From positions 868,001 through 932,000 of the forward strand of contig NZ_CP154826.1 in NCBI RefSeq assembly GCF_039613825.1: a DNA stretch of 64,000 bases, written 5' to 3'. Under the pieces are notes generated by a model that saw only the letters and a list, made by a program, of their open reading frames with translations, made no database searches and had not been told where the DNA came from. Position numbers and translations under genes: made by a program. Each line of letters starts with the position of its first letter. The stretch's first letter is position 1. Positions 36,865 to 46,134 of this stretch are shown here, one piece after another. This DNA comes from Diaminobutyricibacter sp. McL0608 (GTDB lineage: Bacteria; Actinomycetota; Actinomycetes; Actinomycetales; Microbacteriaceae).

Positions 36865-37691
36865 CCTCGACCGATTCCGATCTCGTCGCGACCGTTCCGC
36901 GCCTGCGGCCGATGCGCGCGCTCTATGCGGGCAACGCCTCCTCGGTGATGCAGCGCAGTTGGTTCGCCACGCGGAGCACCAACTGGCTGGTCGTCGTGAG
37001 CGGATTCTTCGAGCCGATCTTCTACCTGCTCTCGCTGGGCATCGGGTTCGGCAAGATGGTCGGCGACGTCACCACCTCGAGCGGACAGGTCATTCCCTAC
37101 GCGGCGTTCATCGCACCCGCGCTGCTGGCGACGGCGGCCATGAACGGCGCCGTCTACGACTCGACGTGGAACGTCTTCTTCAAAATGCACTTCGCCAAGC
37201 TCTACGAGGGGATGCTGTCCACCTCGCTCGGCCCGCTCGATGTCGCGCTCGGCGAGATCCTGATGGCGCTGCTGCGGGGTGCGCTCTACGCGGTCGGCTT
37301 CATGATCGTCATGCAGGTCCTAGGCCTCAACCTCTCGTGGTGGGCCCTGCTGGCGCTTCCTGCGGTCCTGCTGATCGCGTTCGGCTTCGCAAGCTTCGGG
37401 ATGGGCATCACCAGCTATATGAAGACGTTCCAGCAGATGGACTGGATCAACTTCATCATGCTCCCGATGTTCCTGTTGTCGGCCACGTTCTACCCGATCA
37501 CGGTCTACCCCGAATGGATCCGGGTCATCATCCAGGCGATGCCGCTGTGGCACGGCGTGGAACTCGTGCGTGGCCTGACAACCGGCGACGTGTACCCGGC
37601 GATGCTCCTGCACGTGCTGTATTTCCTGGTGATGATCGCCATCGGGCTCGTCATCACCACGCGCAGGCTGCGCGCGCTGTTCCTCGACTAG
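36861..37691 (+). CDS. ABC-2 family permease, second subunit
   Basis: A 276-residue paralogue of the preceding permease, starting at the ATG at 36861 that overlaps its stop. It has six membrane segments and the ABC-2 motifs NFIMLPMFLLSATFYPITVYP and MPLWHGVELVRGL. It is the last gene of the operon and convergent with the ABM-domain gene, overlapping it by four bases. Confidence 0.92.
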   Translation: MTSTDSDLVATVPRLRPMRALYAGNASSVMQRSWFATRSTNWLVVVSGFFEPIFYLLSLGIGFGKMVGDVTTSSGQVIPYAAFIAPALLATAAMNGAVYDSTWNVFFKMHFAKLYEGMLSTSLGPLDVALGEILMALLRGALYAVGFMIVMQVLGLNLSWWALLALPAVLLIAFGFASFGMGITSYMKTFQQMDWINFIMLPMFLLSATFYPITVYPEWIRVIIQAMPLWHGVELVRGLTTGDVYPAMLLHVLYFLVMIAIGLVITTRRLRALFLD

Positions 37692-37966
37692 GACTCGAGG
37701 TAGATCGTCTCGGGAGGCGCCGCCCACCATACGTCGAACGGATCGCCGGCGACGACCGCGAACATGGAATGCGCTGCCGCCTCGAACGCTCCGCGCGACT
37801 CCCAGATCGCGATGCCGACCAATCGGTCGCCGTCGATCTCCGCCCAGTCGTCGATCCGGATCAGGCCGGCGGACGCGCGAGCGGCCGCGTCCACCCGCCG
37901 CATGGATGCCCGGAGCGCCTCGCGATGCTCCGGATGCGGATGATGGATGGCGACGTGGGTGAACAT
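37688..37966 (-). CDS. Antibiotic biosynthesis monooxygenase (ABM) domain protein
   Basis: A 92-residue dimeric alpha/beta-barrel-like protein. MFTHVAIHHPHPEHREALRASMRRV, then IAIWESRGAFEAA and a C-terminal aromatic stretch, fit the ABM/heme-degrading-like fold. No catalytic residues can be named. It is the third gene of the ArsR-SRPBCC-ABM operon, with a TGATG overlap to the SRPBCC gene. Confidence 0.75.
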   Translation of the reverse strand: MFTHVAIHHPHPEHREALRASMRRVDAAARASAGLIRIDDWAEIDGDRLVGIAIWESRGAFEAAAHSMFAVVAGDPFDVWWAAPPETIYLES

Positions 37967-38456
37967 CAGGCGTGCGCTGCCACGCCGCGGGCCGCATCCG
38001 AATACCAGCCGAGCAGTTCGTTCCAGCCCTGCTCGTAGCCGCGGTCGTAGCCGTCTTCGCCGTGCCCGACACGCTCCACCCGGAGTGCACGACGGTGACG
38101 AGGGTGCCGCCGTCGGCGGGTGCGAAGTGGATGTCGACGAACGTGGCTGCGTCGTCCCAGCCGGCTTCGCGCCACGTGTAGGCCAGGTGTTCGCCGGGGA
38201 CCCAATCCGTGATCCGGCCGATCTCGAGGGCGTCGTCCCCGGCCTCATCGTAGACCTCGCGGAGCGCGCCTCCCACGCCGGGCTCGAATTCGAGCCGGAG
38301 ACCCCGCGCGGAGTCGTTCCAGTAGTGGGTTCCGCGCCGCCACCAGGTGCCGATCTGCTCGGTGAACACCCGGAAGGCCGTGCCTTCGTCGGTGGGGACG
38401 AGGATGGATGCCGTCGCGACGATGTTCGGGTCGCTGGTGGCCTGTTCTTCGCTCAT
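37966..38456 (-). pseudogene. SRPBCC (AHSA1-like) gene with a one-base frameshift
   Basis: The start MSEEQATSDPNIVATASILVP at 38456 and the body up to TLVTVVHSGW follow the START-like AHSA1 family. After TGG (38076-38078) the frame must shift: the expected continuation is ERVGHGEDGYDRGYEQGWNE, which is read in another frame and ends with the stop at 37966-37968. One G seems to be missing in a G-run, where TGGAGCG stands for TGGGAGCG. This is either an inactivated gene or a sequencing error. It lies between ArsR and ABM genes with overlaps, so the operon is otherwise intact. Typical ArsR-SRPBCC pairs form a regulator and effector set. Confidence 0.8.
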
Positions 38457-38812
38457 CGTTCTTTCCCTTCGTGTGCGCTGCCCGCATCCGCCTGCCGGGT
38501 CACCTCGGCCGCGAAGGCTTCGAGTTGATCGCGCCAGAACGACTGGACCTGGTCGAGCCAGGCGCCGAGGTCGCCGAACGGTTCGCGGCGCAGGCGATAC
38601 AGCTTGACCCGGGCGTCGTCGTCGACCCGCGTCTCTTCGATGAGACCGGCTTTGCGCAGTACGCGCAAGTGCCGGCTGATGGTGGGTGCGGCGACGGGGA
38701 ACGCGTCGGCCACGGCTCCGGCGCGCATCGGCTCCTGCACGAGGAGTTCGACGATGCGCCTGCGGGTCGGGTCGGCGAGAGCATCCCACGCCGCATCCAA
38801 TTGTGTAGCCAT
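38453..38812 (-). CDS. ArsR-family winged-helix regulator
   Basis: A 119-residue repressor-type protein with the HTH GAVADAFPVAAPTISRHLRVLRKAGLI at about residues 32-57 and no metal-binding CxC motif. Its stop codon overlaps the SRPBCC start. The AT-rich spacer 38813-38868, containing TTAATATATAG and TTTAGCTAA, is a likely operator and promoter region for both directions. Confidence 0.9.
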   Translation of the reverse strand: MATQLDAAWDALADPTRRRIVELLVQEPMRAGAVADAFPVAAPTISRHLRVLRKAGLIEETRVDDDARVKLYRLRREPFGDLGAWLDQVQSFWRDQLEAFAAEVTRQADAGSAHEGKER

Positions 38813-38868
38813 GTCGTTAATATATAGCCGTTTAGCTAAGGAAACAAGAGCCTCGCTAGGCTGAAACC

Positions 38869-39342
38869 ATGGATACTCTCTTTGCCGTCCTCCATGTCGT
38901 GGGCGCCGTCTTCATCGTCGGCCCGATGGCGATTCTCCCGATGAGCGCGATGCGTGCCGTTCGCGCAGGCAACGCCGCACAGGTCGGGACGCTCGCGAAG
39001 TCGACCAACCTGTTCGCGCTGCTGTCGCTGATCGTCTTCGTGCTCGGCTTCGCCCTCGTCGGCATGGCAGACCCCAAGTTCCACCTGTCGGTCGGCACGC
39101 CCTGGGTCCTCTGGTCGATCGTGCTCTACATCGTTGCCCTCGGCCTGACCCTGTTCCTGGTCGTACCGACCATGCGACATGCGGCGGAAGCACTGGAGGC
39201 GCCTGGTGCGGCTGCGGCGGGTGGAACGACCGATGAGGCAGTAGGGTCGCCGAAGGCCGGCTATCCCGCGATCGCGGCCGGCTCCGGCATCGCCTCACTG
39301 CTGCTCGTCGCCGTCGTCGTCCTTATGGTCTGGAAGCCCTGA
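38869..39342 (+). CDS. DUF2269-like integral membrane protein
   Basis: A 157-residue protein with four hydrophobic segments starting MDTLFAVLHVVGAVFIVGPMA. The pattern resembles the DUF2269 family of integral membrane proteins. A Gly/Ala-rich cytoplasmic loop separates the third and fourth segments. It is divergent from the ArsR gene and convergent with ribH. Function unknown. Confidence 0.75.
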   Translation: MDTLFAVLHVVGAVFIVGPMAILPMSAMRAVRAGNAAQVGTLAKSTNLFALLSLIVFVLGFALVGMADPKFHLSVGTPWVLWSIVLYIVALGLTLFLVVPTMRHAAEALEAPGAAAAGGTTDEAVGSPKAGYPAIAAGSGIASLLLVAVVVLMVWKP

Positions 39343-39364
39343 CCCGGCACACGCACCGGAGCAT

Positions 39365-39844
39365 CTAGCGCGTGGCGAGACCGCGCAGCACCACGGCCGT
39401 CGCGAGCGCGGCGTGGGCCGCCTCGGCGCCCTTGTCCTCTTTGGAACCCGGAAGCCCGGCGCGATCCAGGCCCTGCTGTTCGTCGTCGAGGGTGAGCACG
39501 CCGAAACCGACGGGCTTGCCAGTGTCGAGGGCGACGCGGGTGAGCCCATCCGTCGCGGCCGCGCTCACATATTCGAAGTGGGGCGTCCCTCCGCGGATGA
39601 TCACGCCGAGCGCGACCACCGCATCCGCGCCGTTCTCCAGGGCCGTCTTGCTCACGACCGGGAGTTCGAAGCTGCCCGGCACGCGCACGATCGTGTACGC
39701 AGCGCCCGATTCGGCCAGCACGCGCTCGGCACCCGCGATCAGGCCGTCCGTGATCTCTTCGTGCCAGGTGCCCGCGACGACGACGACCGTCAGCCCGGTC
39801 CCGTCGACCTTCTCCAGAGTCTCCGGCGCTCCGGCTCCGCTCAT
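39365..39844 (-). CDS. ribH: 6,7-dimethyl-8-ribityllumazine synthase
   Basis: Penultimate enzyme of riboflavin synthesis, joining the ribitylamino pyrimidine and dihydroxybutanone phosphate. The 159 residues have [22 protein letters not shown], the [12 protein letters not shown] active-site stretch with its His, and [12 protein letters not shown]. It is the last gene of the ribD-ribE-ribBA-ribH operon; its ATG overlaps the ribBA stop. Confidence 0.97.
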   Translation of the reverse strand: MSGAGAPETLEKVDGTGLTVVVVAGTWHEEITDGLIAGAERVLAESGAAYTIVRVPGSFELPVVSKTALENGADAVVALGVIIRGGTPHFEYVSAAATDGLTRVALDTGKPVGFGVLTLDDEQQGLDRAGLPGSKEDKGAEAAHAALATAVVLRGLATR

Positions 39845-41127
39845 CGCACTGTTCCTTCCGCAGAAGCCCGCACGGTGTCGGCGAGCTGGCTGTCCGTGAT
39901 CGAGTGACCCATGCGGTCACGCTTGGTTTCGAGGTAGCTCTCGTTGAACGCGCCGACGCCGACGACGAGCGGCACGCGCTCGGTGACCTCGATGCCCCGT
40001 TCCTCGAGCTGGCGCACCTTCTCCGGGTTGTTGGTCAGCAGGCGTACCGAATCGATGCCGAGGTCCTGCAGGATGGCTGTCGCCGCCCCGTAGTCGCGGG
40101 CGTCGATCGGGAGGCCGAGCGCGAGGTTCGCGTCGAGCGTGTCGAGGCCCTCCTCCTGGAGACGGTAGGCGCGGAGCTTGTTGATGAGGCCGATCCCGCG
40201 TCCTTCGTGTCCGCGCAGGTAGATGACGACCCCGCCGTCGCGCTGGATGGTCTCCAGGGCGGCGTCGAGCTGCGGCCCGCACTCGCACTTGAGAGATCCG
40301 AACGCCTCACCGGTCAGGCACTCCGAGTGCACACGCACGAGCGTGCCGTCGGAGGCGGGATGACCGGCGACGATGGCGACGTGGTCTGCGCCGGTCATCC
40401 GGTCACGATAGGCGCGCATGGTGAACGGTCCGTGCTCGGTCGGGACGGTGGTCTCCACCTCGAAGATGACGCGCGACGACTCTGGGATGGGCGTGACGGT
40501 CGCGAGCTGCTGGTCGCAGTGGAATTCCTGCAGGTACGCGATCAGCGCCTCGATGGTGATGACGAGCACTCCGTCACGCTCGCCGAGCTCGATGAGCCCT
40601 GGCAACCGCATCATCTCGCCGTCGTCGGCGACGATCTCGGCGATCGCAGCGACGGGCGTGAGTCCGGCCAGTTTGAGCAGGTCGACCGCAGCCTCGGTGT
40701 GACCGTCGCGCTCACGTACACCGCCGTCGACGGCGCGGAGGGGGAGGATGTGGCCGGGCCGGTGGAGGCTGGCGGGCGTCGAGTCGAGATCGGCGAGCAC
40801 GCGAAGAGTGTGGGCCCGGTCGGCGGCGCTGATGCCGGTACTGAGACGGTCGGCCGCATCCACGCTGATCGTGTAGTTGGTACCCCGCGCGTCCTCGTTG
40901 TTCGCCACCATCACGGGCAGCTCGAGCCGGTCGGCGATCTCGTTGGTCATCGGTGCGCAGATGAACCCCGACGAGTTGCGCACGGTCCAGGCGATCCATT
41001 CCTGGCTGGCGAGCTCGGCGGCGATGATCACGTCGCCCTCGTTCTCGCGGCTCTCGTTGTCCGCGACGATGATGGGCCGGCCGGCACGAAGCTCGGTGAG
41101 GGCCTGGGGGATGGTGGCGAGACTCAT
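39841..41127 (-). CDS. ribBA: Bifunctional DHBP synthase / GTP cyclohydrolase II
   Basis: Makes both riboflavin precursors from ribulose 5-phosphate and GTP. The 428 residues split into an N-terminal RibB domain ([33 protein letters not shown]) and a C-terminal RibA domain from about residue 210. The latter has the zinc site [18 protein letters not shown] and the [10 protein letters not shown] motif. It overlaps ribE upstream and ribH downstream. Confidence 0.97.
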   Translation of the reverse strand: MSLATIPQALTELRAGRPIIVADNESRENEGDVIIAAELASQEWIAWTVRNSSGFICAPMTNEIADRLELPVMVANNEDARGTNYTISVDAADRLSTGISAADRAHTLRVLADLDSTPASLHRPGHILPLRAVDGGVRERDGHTEAAVDLLKLAGLTPVAAIAEIVADDGEMMRLPGLIELGERDGVLVITIEALIAYLQEFHCDQQLATVTPIPESSRVIFEVETTVPTEHGPFTMRAYRDRMTGADHVAIVAGHPASDGTLVRVHSECLTGEAFGSLKCECGPQLDAALETIQRDGGVVIYLRGHEGRGIGLINKLRAYRLQEEGLDTLDANLALGLPIDARDYGAATAILQDLGIDSVRLLTNNPEKVRQLEERGIEVTERVPLVVGVGAFNESYLETKRDRMGHSITDSQLADTVRASAEGTVR

Positions 41128-41777
41128 GCGTCGCTCCTCGATGATTCGGTTTGGGTCACGAGCGCGGGTGCGGCGTAACCGAGGCTCAGCATGCGTTCCA
41201 CATGCCTGGCCAGGATGTCTGTCTCGATGTTCACGCGGTCCCCGACGACACGGTCGCCGAGGGTCGTCGCCTGGAGCGTCTCGGGGATGAGCGACACTTC
41301 GAACCAGCCGTCGTCGAGACCTCCGCCGACGGCGCTCACGGTGAGCGATACGCCGTCGATCGCGATCGACCCCTTGCGCACCACCAGTGCGGCATGCTCA
41401 GGGTCCAGGCTGAAGCGGACCACCCGCCAGGCGCTCCCGTCGGTGATCGACAGAACGGTCGCGGTGCCGTCGATGTGGCCCTGCACGATGTGCCCGCCGA
41501 GGCGGTCCCCGACCTGGGCCGCGCGCTCGAGATTCACCCGACGTCCGGCAGCCACCCCGTCGAGGGTGCTCATCGCGAGCGTCTCTGCCATGACATCCGC
41601 CGTGAAGGAGTCCGCGGTCTGGTCGATCACGGTCAGGCAGACGCCGCTCACCGAGATGGAGTCGCCATGGCGCGCCCCGGTCACGGCGACCGGTCCGCGA
41701 ACCGTGACGCGTGCCGCGTCGTCCGCCCAGTCGACGGCGGTGATCTCGCCGAGTTCTTCGATGATGCCGGTGAACAT
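41124..41777 (-). CDS. ribE: Riboflavin synthase alpha chain
   Basis: Dismutates two lumazine molecules into riboflavin. The 217 residues begin MFTGIIEELGEI and consist of the two lumazine-binding barrels; the second starts near GHIVQGHIDGTA. It sits between ribD and ribBA with a four-base overlap to the latter. Confidence 0.97.
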   Translation of the reverse strand: MFTGIIEELGEITAVDWADDAARVTVRGPVAVTGARHGDSISVSGVCLTVIDQTADSFTADVMAETLAMSTLDGVAAGRRVNLERAAQVGDRLGGHIVQGHIDGTATVLSITDGSAWRVVRFSLDPEHAALVVRKGSIAIDGVSLTVSAVGGGLDDGWFEVSLIPETLQATTLGDRVVGDRVNIETDILARHVERMLSLGYAAPALVTQTESSRSDA

Positions 41778-41779
41778 GC

Positions 41780-42829
41780 CTAGGTTCCTTCGCTGTGGGT
41801 GGATGCCGCTGCCTGACGAGGCCGCGCTGTGATGAGCAGGTCGGAGCCGAGCTGCTCGACAGACGTGATCTCGAGCCGCCGCTGCTCGTTGATCGTGGTG
41901 ACGCCGATGTCGCCGAGGGCGAGCCGGTCTCCACCGATCAGCGAGGGGGCGAGGTAGATCAGGTATTCGTCGACCAGTCCGGCGGCGACGAAGGCGCTGA
42001 TCAGGGTTGGTCCGCCCTCGACGTAGGCGCGGCGGAAACCGCGGGCCCGGAGGTCGCGGAGTACCTCAGCGACGTCGTGTGTCGGCAGGATGACGGGGGA
42101 GTGCGGGTGACGGAAGACAGCAGCGTCCGACGGGATGCTGCGGGTTCCGACGATCACGGGCGTCGGCTGGGCCGCGAGCAACTCCCCGCCGTCCCCGCGG
42201 GCGGTGAGGCTCGGATCGTCGGCGAGGACCGTGCCCGTTCCGACGATGATCGCGTCGGAGGCTTCCCGCTGTTCGTGCACCCGCTGACGGGCGGCCGTCC
42301 CGGTGATCCACTGGCTCGTGCCGTCGGATGCGGCGATGCGGCCGTCGAGGCTGCTCGCCCATTTGACGGCCACGAACGGCCGGCCGAGCCGTGCGGCCGT
42401 CAGCCAGTCGTCGAGGAAGTCCTGTACGTCCCGGGCGAGTACGCCGCCGATCACGTCGACGCCGGCAGCCCGCAGCCGGGCCGCTCCTCCGCCCGACGCG
42501 TGGCCGGGATCGCTCACCGCGTAGACGACGCGCGCGACACCGGCTTCGATGAGCGCTACCGAGCAGGGCCCGGTATGACCGGTGTGATTGCACGGTTCGA
42601 GGGTCACCACGGCTGTCGCGCCGCGGGCTGCTCCGTGTCCCAGCTTGCTGAGCGCGTCCACTTCTGCGTGCGCTGTGCCGACACCGCGGTGCCAGCCCTC
42701 CCCGATGATCGAGCCGTCGACGCCGACGATCACACAGCCGACGCGCGGATTGATGCCTGTCGCCGGCCCGTTGTGGGCTAAGGCGAGCGCGCGGGACATC
42801 GCCGCTGCGTAGCCGCCTGGCTCGGGCAT
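41780..42829 (-). CDS. ribD: Riboflavin biosynthesis deaminase/reductase
   Basis: Bifunctional enzyme deaminating and reducing the pyrimidine intermediate. The N-terminal deaminase zinc site is HAEV (His54) with Cys80 and Cys89 in PCNHTGHTGPC. The C-terminal reductase begins near FVAVKWASSLDGRIA. The ATG at 42829 was chosen because the family N-terminus (AAMSRALALAHNGP) follows it. A GTG at 42892 would add 21 residues but lies closer to the riboswitch than a leader should. A small TCTCG-AAAA-CGAGA hairpin at 42841-42855 covers the region just before the ATG and could be the expression platform. First gene of the rib operon. Confidence 0.92.
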   Translation of the reverse strand: MPEPGGYAAAMSRALALAHNGPATGINPRVGCVIVGVDGSIIGEGWHRGVGTAHAEVDALSKLGHGAARGATAVVTLEPCNHTGHTGPCSVALIEAGVARVVYAVSDPGHASGGGAARLRAAGVDVIGGVLARDVQDFLDDWLTAARLGRPFVAVKWASSLDGRIAASDGTSQWITGTAARQRVHEQREASDAIIVGTGTVLADDPSLTARGDGGELLAAQPTPVIVGTRSIPSDAAVFRHPHSPVILPTHDVAEVLRDLRARGFRRAYVEGGPTLISAFVAAGLVDEYLIYLAPSLIGGDRLALGDIGVTTINEQRRLEITSVEQLGSDLLITARPRQAAASTHSEGT

Positions 42830-42920
42830 CCGGATCCCATCTCTCGTTTTCGAGACGTTCCGGGGTGGTGGTGACGAAATAGACACCGTCACAGATGGAT
42901 CGCTCGCGCGCTCCTCTGCT

Positions 42921-43083
42921 CGTGCTGCCTCCCATCCGGACTGAGGCGCCGCACGATTCCTCGCGCGAAACCATTACCGTCGGTGCCGGAATTCCACCGG
43001 CTCAGCAGGTCGACGACTGGTCGTCTTCCCGCTCGCGGACTATCACCGCCGGTTCGGACTTTCACCGACCCCGGAGCACGTTT
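42921..43083 (-). promoter_or_regulatory. FMN riboswitch (RFN element)
   Basis: Read on the minus strand, the conserved RFN blocks appear in order: GGGGTCGGTGAAAGTCCG, then AACCGGCGGTGATAGTCCG and CGAGCGG, a variable stem, CCGGTGGAATTCCGG, and finally CCTCAGTCCGGATGGGAGG closed by the GTGC/GCAC outer stem. It precedes the rib operon. FMN binding should lower ribD-ribH expression, probably by blocking translation, since no U-rich terminator follows. The 333-base gap between ribD and the SorC gene holds this element and the rib promoter. Confidence 0.95.
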
Positions 43084-43162
43084 CTGCTTCTGAGTCTAGA
43101 TCAACGCATGAGCGGTCCGACTATTCCCGACGTCCAGGCCGATCTTCCGTCCTGTCGGACGC

Positions 43163-44143
43163 TCAGGCGTCCGCCGAGGCGACGAGCGCTCGGGCGGTCC
43201 CTTCATCGACGATGAGGTCCGTGATCAGTTCGGCAGCGAGCGCTCCACGCAGACTGTGGACCTTCGACGGCCCCGAGACGACGCACACCCGTCGCGGCAC
43301 CTGTTTGATCAGGTCGATGTCGGGGCCGCTGGCCCGCTCGTTCAGGGGGATGCCGTGGTGGCTCCCGTCTTCGCGGAAGAACACGGTGGCGACGTCACCG
43401 ACCACACCGGACTCCGTGAGTGCCGCGTAGTCCGCCGCCTCGAGGTAGCCGCCGGCGTAGACGTGCGACCGTACCTCCGAGAACGGTGAACCGAGCCCGA
43501 AGATCGCGACCTCCATCCGGCTCTGGATGTCGAGGATGCGCCGGGTGCTCCGCTCGCGCCACATGGCTTCCCTGGTCAGAGCGTCGTCGAAGAGCGCGGG
43601 TACCGGGAACTCCTGGATGGTGCCGGCGAACGTGTCGCCGAAGCGCCGCAGGATCTCGCTCGCATACAGCACGCCGGTGGTGTTCGTGTTCCCGGCTCCG
43701 TTGAGCTGCACGAACTCGAGGTTGTGCAGGTCCTTCGGGATCAGGTGGCGGCTCAGTGCGCTGATCGTCGAGCCCCAGGCGATTCCAACGGTCATGTTGG
43801 AGTCGATGAAGCGGTCGAGAATTCGTGCAGCCGAGATGGCCACGCGCTCCAGCCGGTCGACGTCGCTGATGTTCGCGGGGACCGGGACGATGTGTGCCGC
43901 GATTCCGTAACGCTCGTGGATGTCCTGCTGGGTGCGCGAGGCTCCCTCGTTGGGCGTCGCGATCTGGATGGTGACGAGCCCGGATGCGCGGGCATAGCTG
44001 AGCAGCCGCGAAACACTGGAACGCGAGGTGTGCATCTCGTGGGCGATCGCTTCCATCGTGAGGTCCTGCATGTAATACAGGTGTCCCGCTTTGAGTGCGT
44101 CCCTCACCTTCTCCGGAAGGTTGTCCGTCTCGGTTTGAGCCAT
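43163..44143 (-). CDS. SorC-family sugar-binding transcriptional regulator of glycerol genes
   Basis: A 326-residue regulator with an N-terminal HTH (MEAIAHEMHTSRSSVSRLLSYAR, about 30-52) and a C-terminal sugar-phosphate-binding domain of the SorC/DeoR type (GIAWGSTISAL, VQLNGAGNTN, FGLGSPF, LNERA). GAGGAGG lies just before the ATG at 44143. It is divergent from glpD. Two matching palindromes, one in the shared promoter region and one before glpF, point to it as the glycerol regulon controller, with glycerol 3-phosphate as a likely ligand (inferred). Confidence 0.92.
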   Translation of the reverse strand: MAQTETDNLPEKVRDALKAGHLYYMQDLTMEAIAHEMHTSRSSVSRLLSYARASGLVTIQIATPNEGASRTQQDIHERYGIAAHIVPVPANISDVDRLERVAISAARILDRFIDSNMTVGIAWGSTISALSRHLIPKDLHNLEFVQLNGAGNTNTTGVLYASEILRRFGDTFAGTIQEFPVPALFDDALTREAMWRERSTRRILDIQSRMEVAIFGLGSPFSEVRSHVYAGGYLEAADYAALTESGVVGDVATVFFREDGSHHGIPLNERASGPDIDLIKQVPRRVCVVSGPSKVHSLRGALAAELITDLIVDEGTARALVASADA

Positions 44144-44153
44144 CGATCCTCCT

Positions 44154-44169
44154 CTGCACGTATGTGCAG
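44154..44169. promoter_or_regulatory. SorC-regulator operator, site 1
   Basis: CTGCACGTATGTGCAG is a near-perfect palindrome (TGCAC-N4-GTGCA) 11 bases upstream of the regulator start and within the shared promoter region with glpD. It matches site 2 at 46004-46019 in its half-sites and spacing. Confidence 0.75.
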
Positions 44170-44258
44170 TCAGCTTGAACAATCTTGTCCGACTTCCCAA
44201 ACTATAGCTGCGCACACCGGCCGGCGTGCACCGAGCAAGAGAAACACAGGTAGGGACA

Positions 44259-46004
44259 GTGACAACGCAGTCGGGAGCGACAGGTGACCTGAGGATGGAC
44301 GTCGAGAGCGTCCGCGAGCGGCCCACCGCCCAGGTGCTCATCATCGGGGGAGGCATCAACGGTCTCGGAACCTTCCGCGACCTCGCACTCCAGGGCGTGG
44401 ATGTGGTGCTCGTCGAGCGCAACGACTACGCGTCCGGAGCATCCGCATCCTCCAGCCACATGATCCACGGCGGCATACGGTACCTCGAGAACGGCGAGTT
44501 CCGGCTCGTGCGCGAGTCGGTGACCGAGCGGAACGGGCTCCTGAAGATCGCGCCGCACTACGTCAAGCCGTTGAAGACCACCATCCCCATCTTCTCGACC
44601 TTCTCCGGCATCCTGGCAGCGCCTCTGCGGTTCCTCACCCACAAGCAGGGTTCGACCAAGGAGCGCGGCGCCGTCCTGATCAAGACCGGGCTGACGCTCT
44701 ACGACGCATTCTCACGAGACGGTGGCGCTGTGCCCCGCCACCAGTTCGCCGGACGCACCAGATCCCTCCAGACGCAGCCCGAGCTCAATCCCGGCCTCAA
44801 GTACACGGCCACGTATTTCGACGCGTCGGTACACGATCCCGAACGGCTCGCGCTCGACGTCCTGGAGGACGGGAGAGCGGTGGGGCCCCGGGCTCGCTCG
44901 GCGAACTACGTCGAGGCGATCGGCACCCGCGACGGGGGAGTTCTCGTGCGCGATCGGCTCTCCGGTGCCGAGTTCGTGATCCAGGCGGAGGTCGTCGTGA
45001 ACGCCTCGGGTCCGTGGACGGACCTCACGAACGCGGCGCTCGGCCGGCCGACGGAGTACATGGGCGGCACGAAGGGCTCGCACATCGTCCTCGACAACCC
45101 GGCGCTCCTCGACGCCTGCAAAGGGCGCGAGATGTTCTTCGAGAACGACGACGGCCGCATCGTGCTGATCTACCCGCTGAAGGGGAAGGTCATGGTCGGC
45201 ACCACCGACCTCGAAGCGGACATGTCGGTGCCCGCCGTCTGCACAGATGAGGAGATCGCCTACTTCATCGAACTGGTCGCGCACGTTTTCCCGGACATCG
45301 CCGTTGAGCGGTCGCAGATCGTCTACAGCTTCTCCGGCGTGCGGCCGCTGCCCCATCACGACGACACCCAGCCCGGGTTCGTCTCCCGCGACTACCGGAT
45401 CGTCAACGGAACGGTCCCGGGGCTCGGCAGCACGACGCTGCTGAGCCTGGTCGGCGGCAAGTGGACCACCTTCCGGGCCCTGAGCGAGCACCTCAGCAAC
45501 GATGTGCTCGCAGCTCTCGGCGTCGACCGCACCGTTCAGACCGCGGGCCTCGCGATCGGCGGAGGGGTGGGATATCCGGCGGGCGACGCAGCTCGACGCG
45601 ACTGGATCGCCCGCTACGGCGCCGATATCGGTGCGGAACGTGCTGGACGGATGCTCGAACGCTACGGAACGAAGGCGAAGGCCGTGATCGAGGCCGTATC
45701 GGCTGTCGACGACGCACCGCTGGCGTCGGCGCCCGAGTACAGCACCGCCGAACTCGCGTACCTGATCCGCACCGAGCATGTGGCCCATCTCGCCGACATT
45801 TTCCTCCGCCGCACCAGTCTCGCGTTCACTGGTTCAGTGACACGCCCGGTCGTAGCGGAAATCGGCGAAATTGCATCAAGAGAGCTCGGATGGTCGCAAT
45901 CTAGGCGGGTTGAGGAGGAAGATGCGTTTATAGGTGAACTCTCAGCCGCACACGGGGTACACCTCGTGACCGGAAACGGAAGCGAGGCTCCTGCCCTCCG
46001 ATAA
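44259..46004 (+). CDS. glpD: Aerobic glycerol-3-phosphate dehydrogenase
   Basis: Membrane-associated flavoenzyme oxidising glycerol 3-phosphate to DHAP and reducing quinone. The 581 residues contain the FAD loop LIIGGGINGLGTFRD, ASGASASSSHMIHGGIRYLE and the C-terminal GlpO-type helical domain. The GTG at 44259 follows AGGTAGGGA; an in-frame GTG at 44226 is less likely. Divergent from the SorC regulator, followed by glpF and glpK. Confidence 0.96.
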   Translation: MTTQSGATGDLRMDVESVRERPTAQVLIIGGGINGLGTFRDLALQGVDVVLVERNDYASGASASSSHMIHGGIRYLENGEFRLVRESVTERNGLLKIAPHYVKPLKTTIPIFSTFSGILAAPLRFLTHKQGSTKERGAVLIKTGLTLYDAFSRDGGAVPRHQFAGRTRSLQTQPELNPGLKYTATYFDASVHDPERLALDVLEDGRAVGPRARSANYVEAIGTRDGGVLVRDRLSGAEFVIQAEVVVNASGPWTDLTNAALGRPTEYMGGTKGSHIVLDNPALLDACKGREMFFENDDGRIVLIYPLKGKVMVGTTDLEADMSVPAVCTDEEIAYFIELVAHVFPDIAVERSQIVYSFSGVRPLPHHDDTQPGFVSRDYRIVNGTVPGLGSTTLLSLVGGKWTTFRALSEHLSNDVLAALGVDRTVQTAGLAIGGGVGYPAGDAARRDWIARYGADIGAERAGRMLERYGTKAKAVIEAVSAVDDAPLASAPEYSTAELAYLIRTEHVAHLADIFLRRTSLAFTGSVTRPVVAEIGEIASRELGWSQSRRVEEEDAFIGELSAAHGVHLVTGNGSEAPALR

Positions 46005-46019
46005 TGCACGAACGTGCAT
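46004..46019. promoter_or_regulatory. SorC-regulator operator, site 2
   Basis: ATGCACGAACGTGCAT is a 16-base palindrome with perfect seven-base arms. It begins at the last base of the glpD stop codon and lies 115 bases before glpF. It shares TGCACG..CGTGCA or TGCAC..GTGCA halves with site 1, which implies a second regulated promoter for glpFK. Confidence 0.75.
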
Positions 46020-46134
46020 GGCCCGGTCCTTGTCGAGGAGCGGCGGACGCGAATAGCGTTCAGTTGCCACACTCGACAAGCGCCACAGATAGCGCACCGA
46101 GGGTGCGATTCAACTGAAAAACTGGAAGGTCAAT

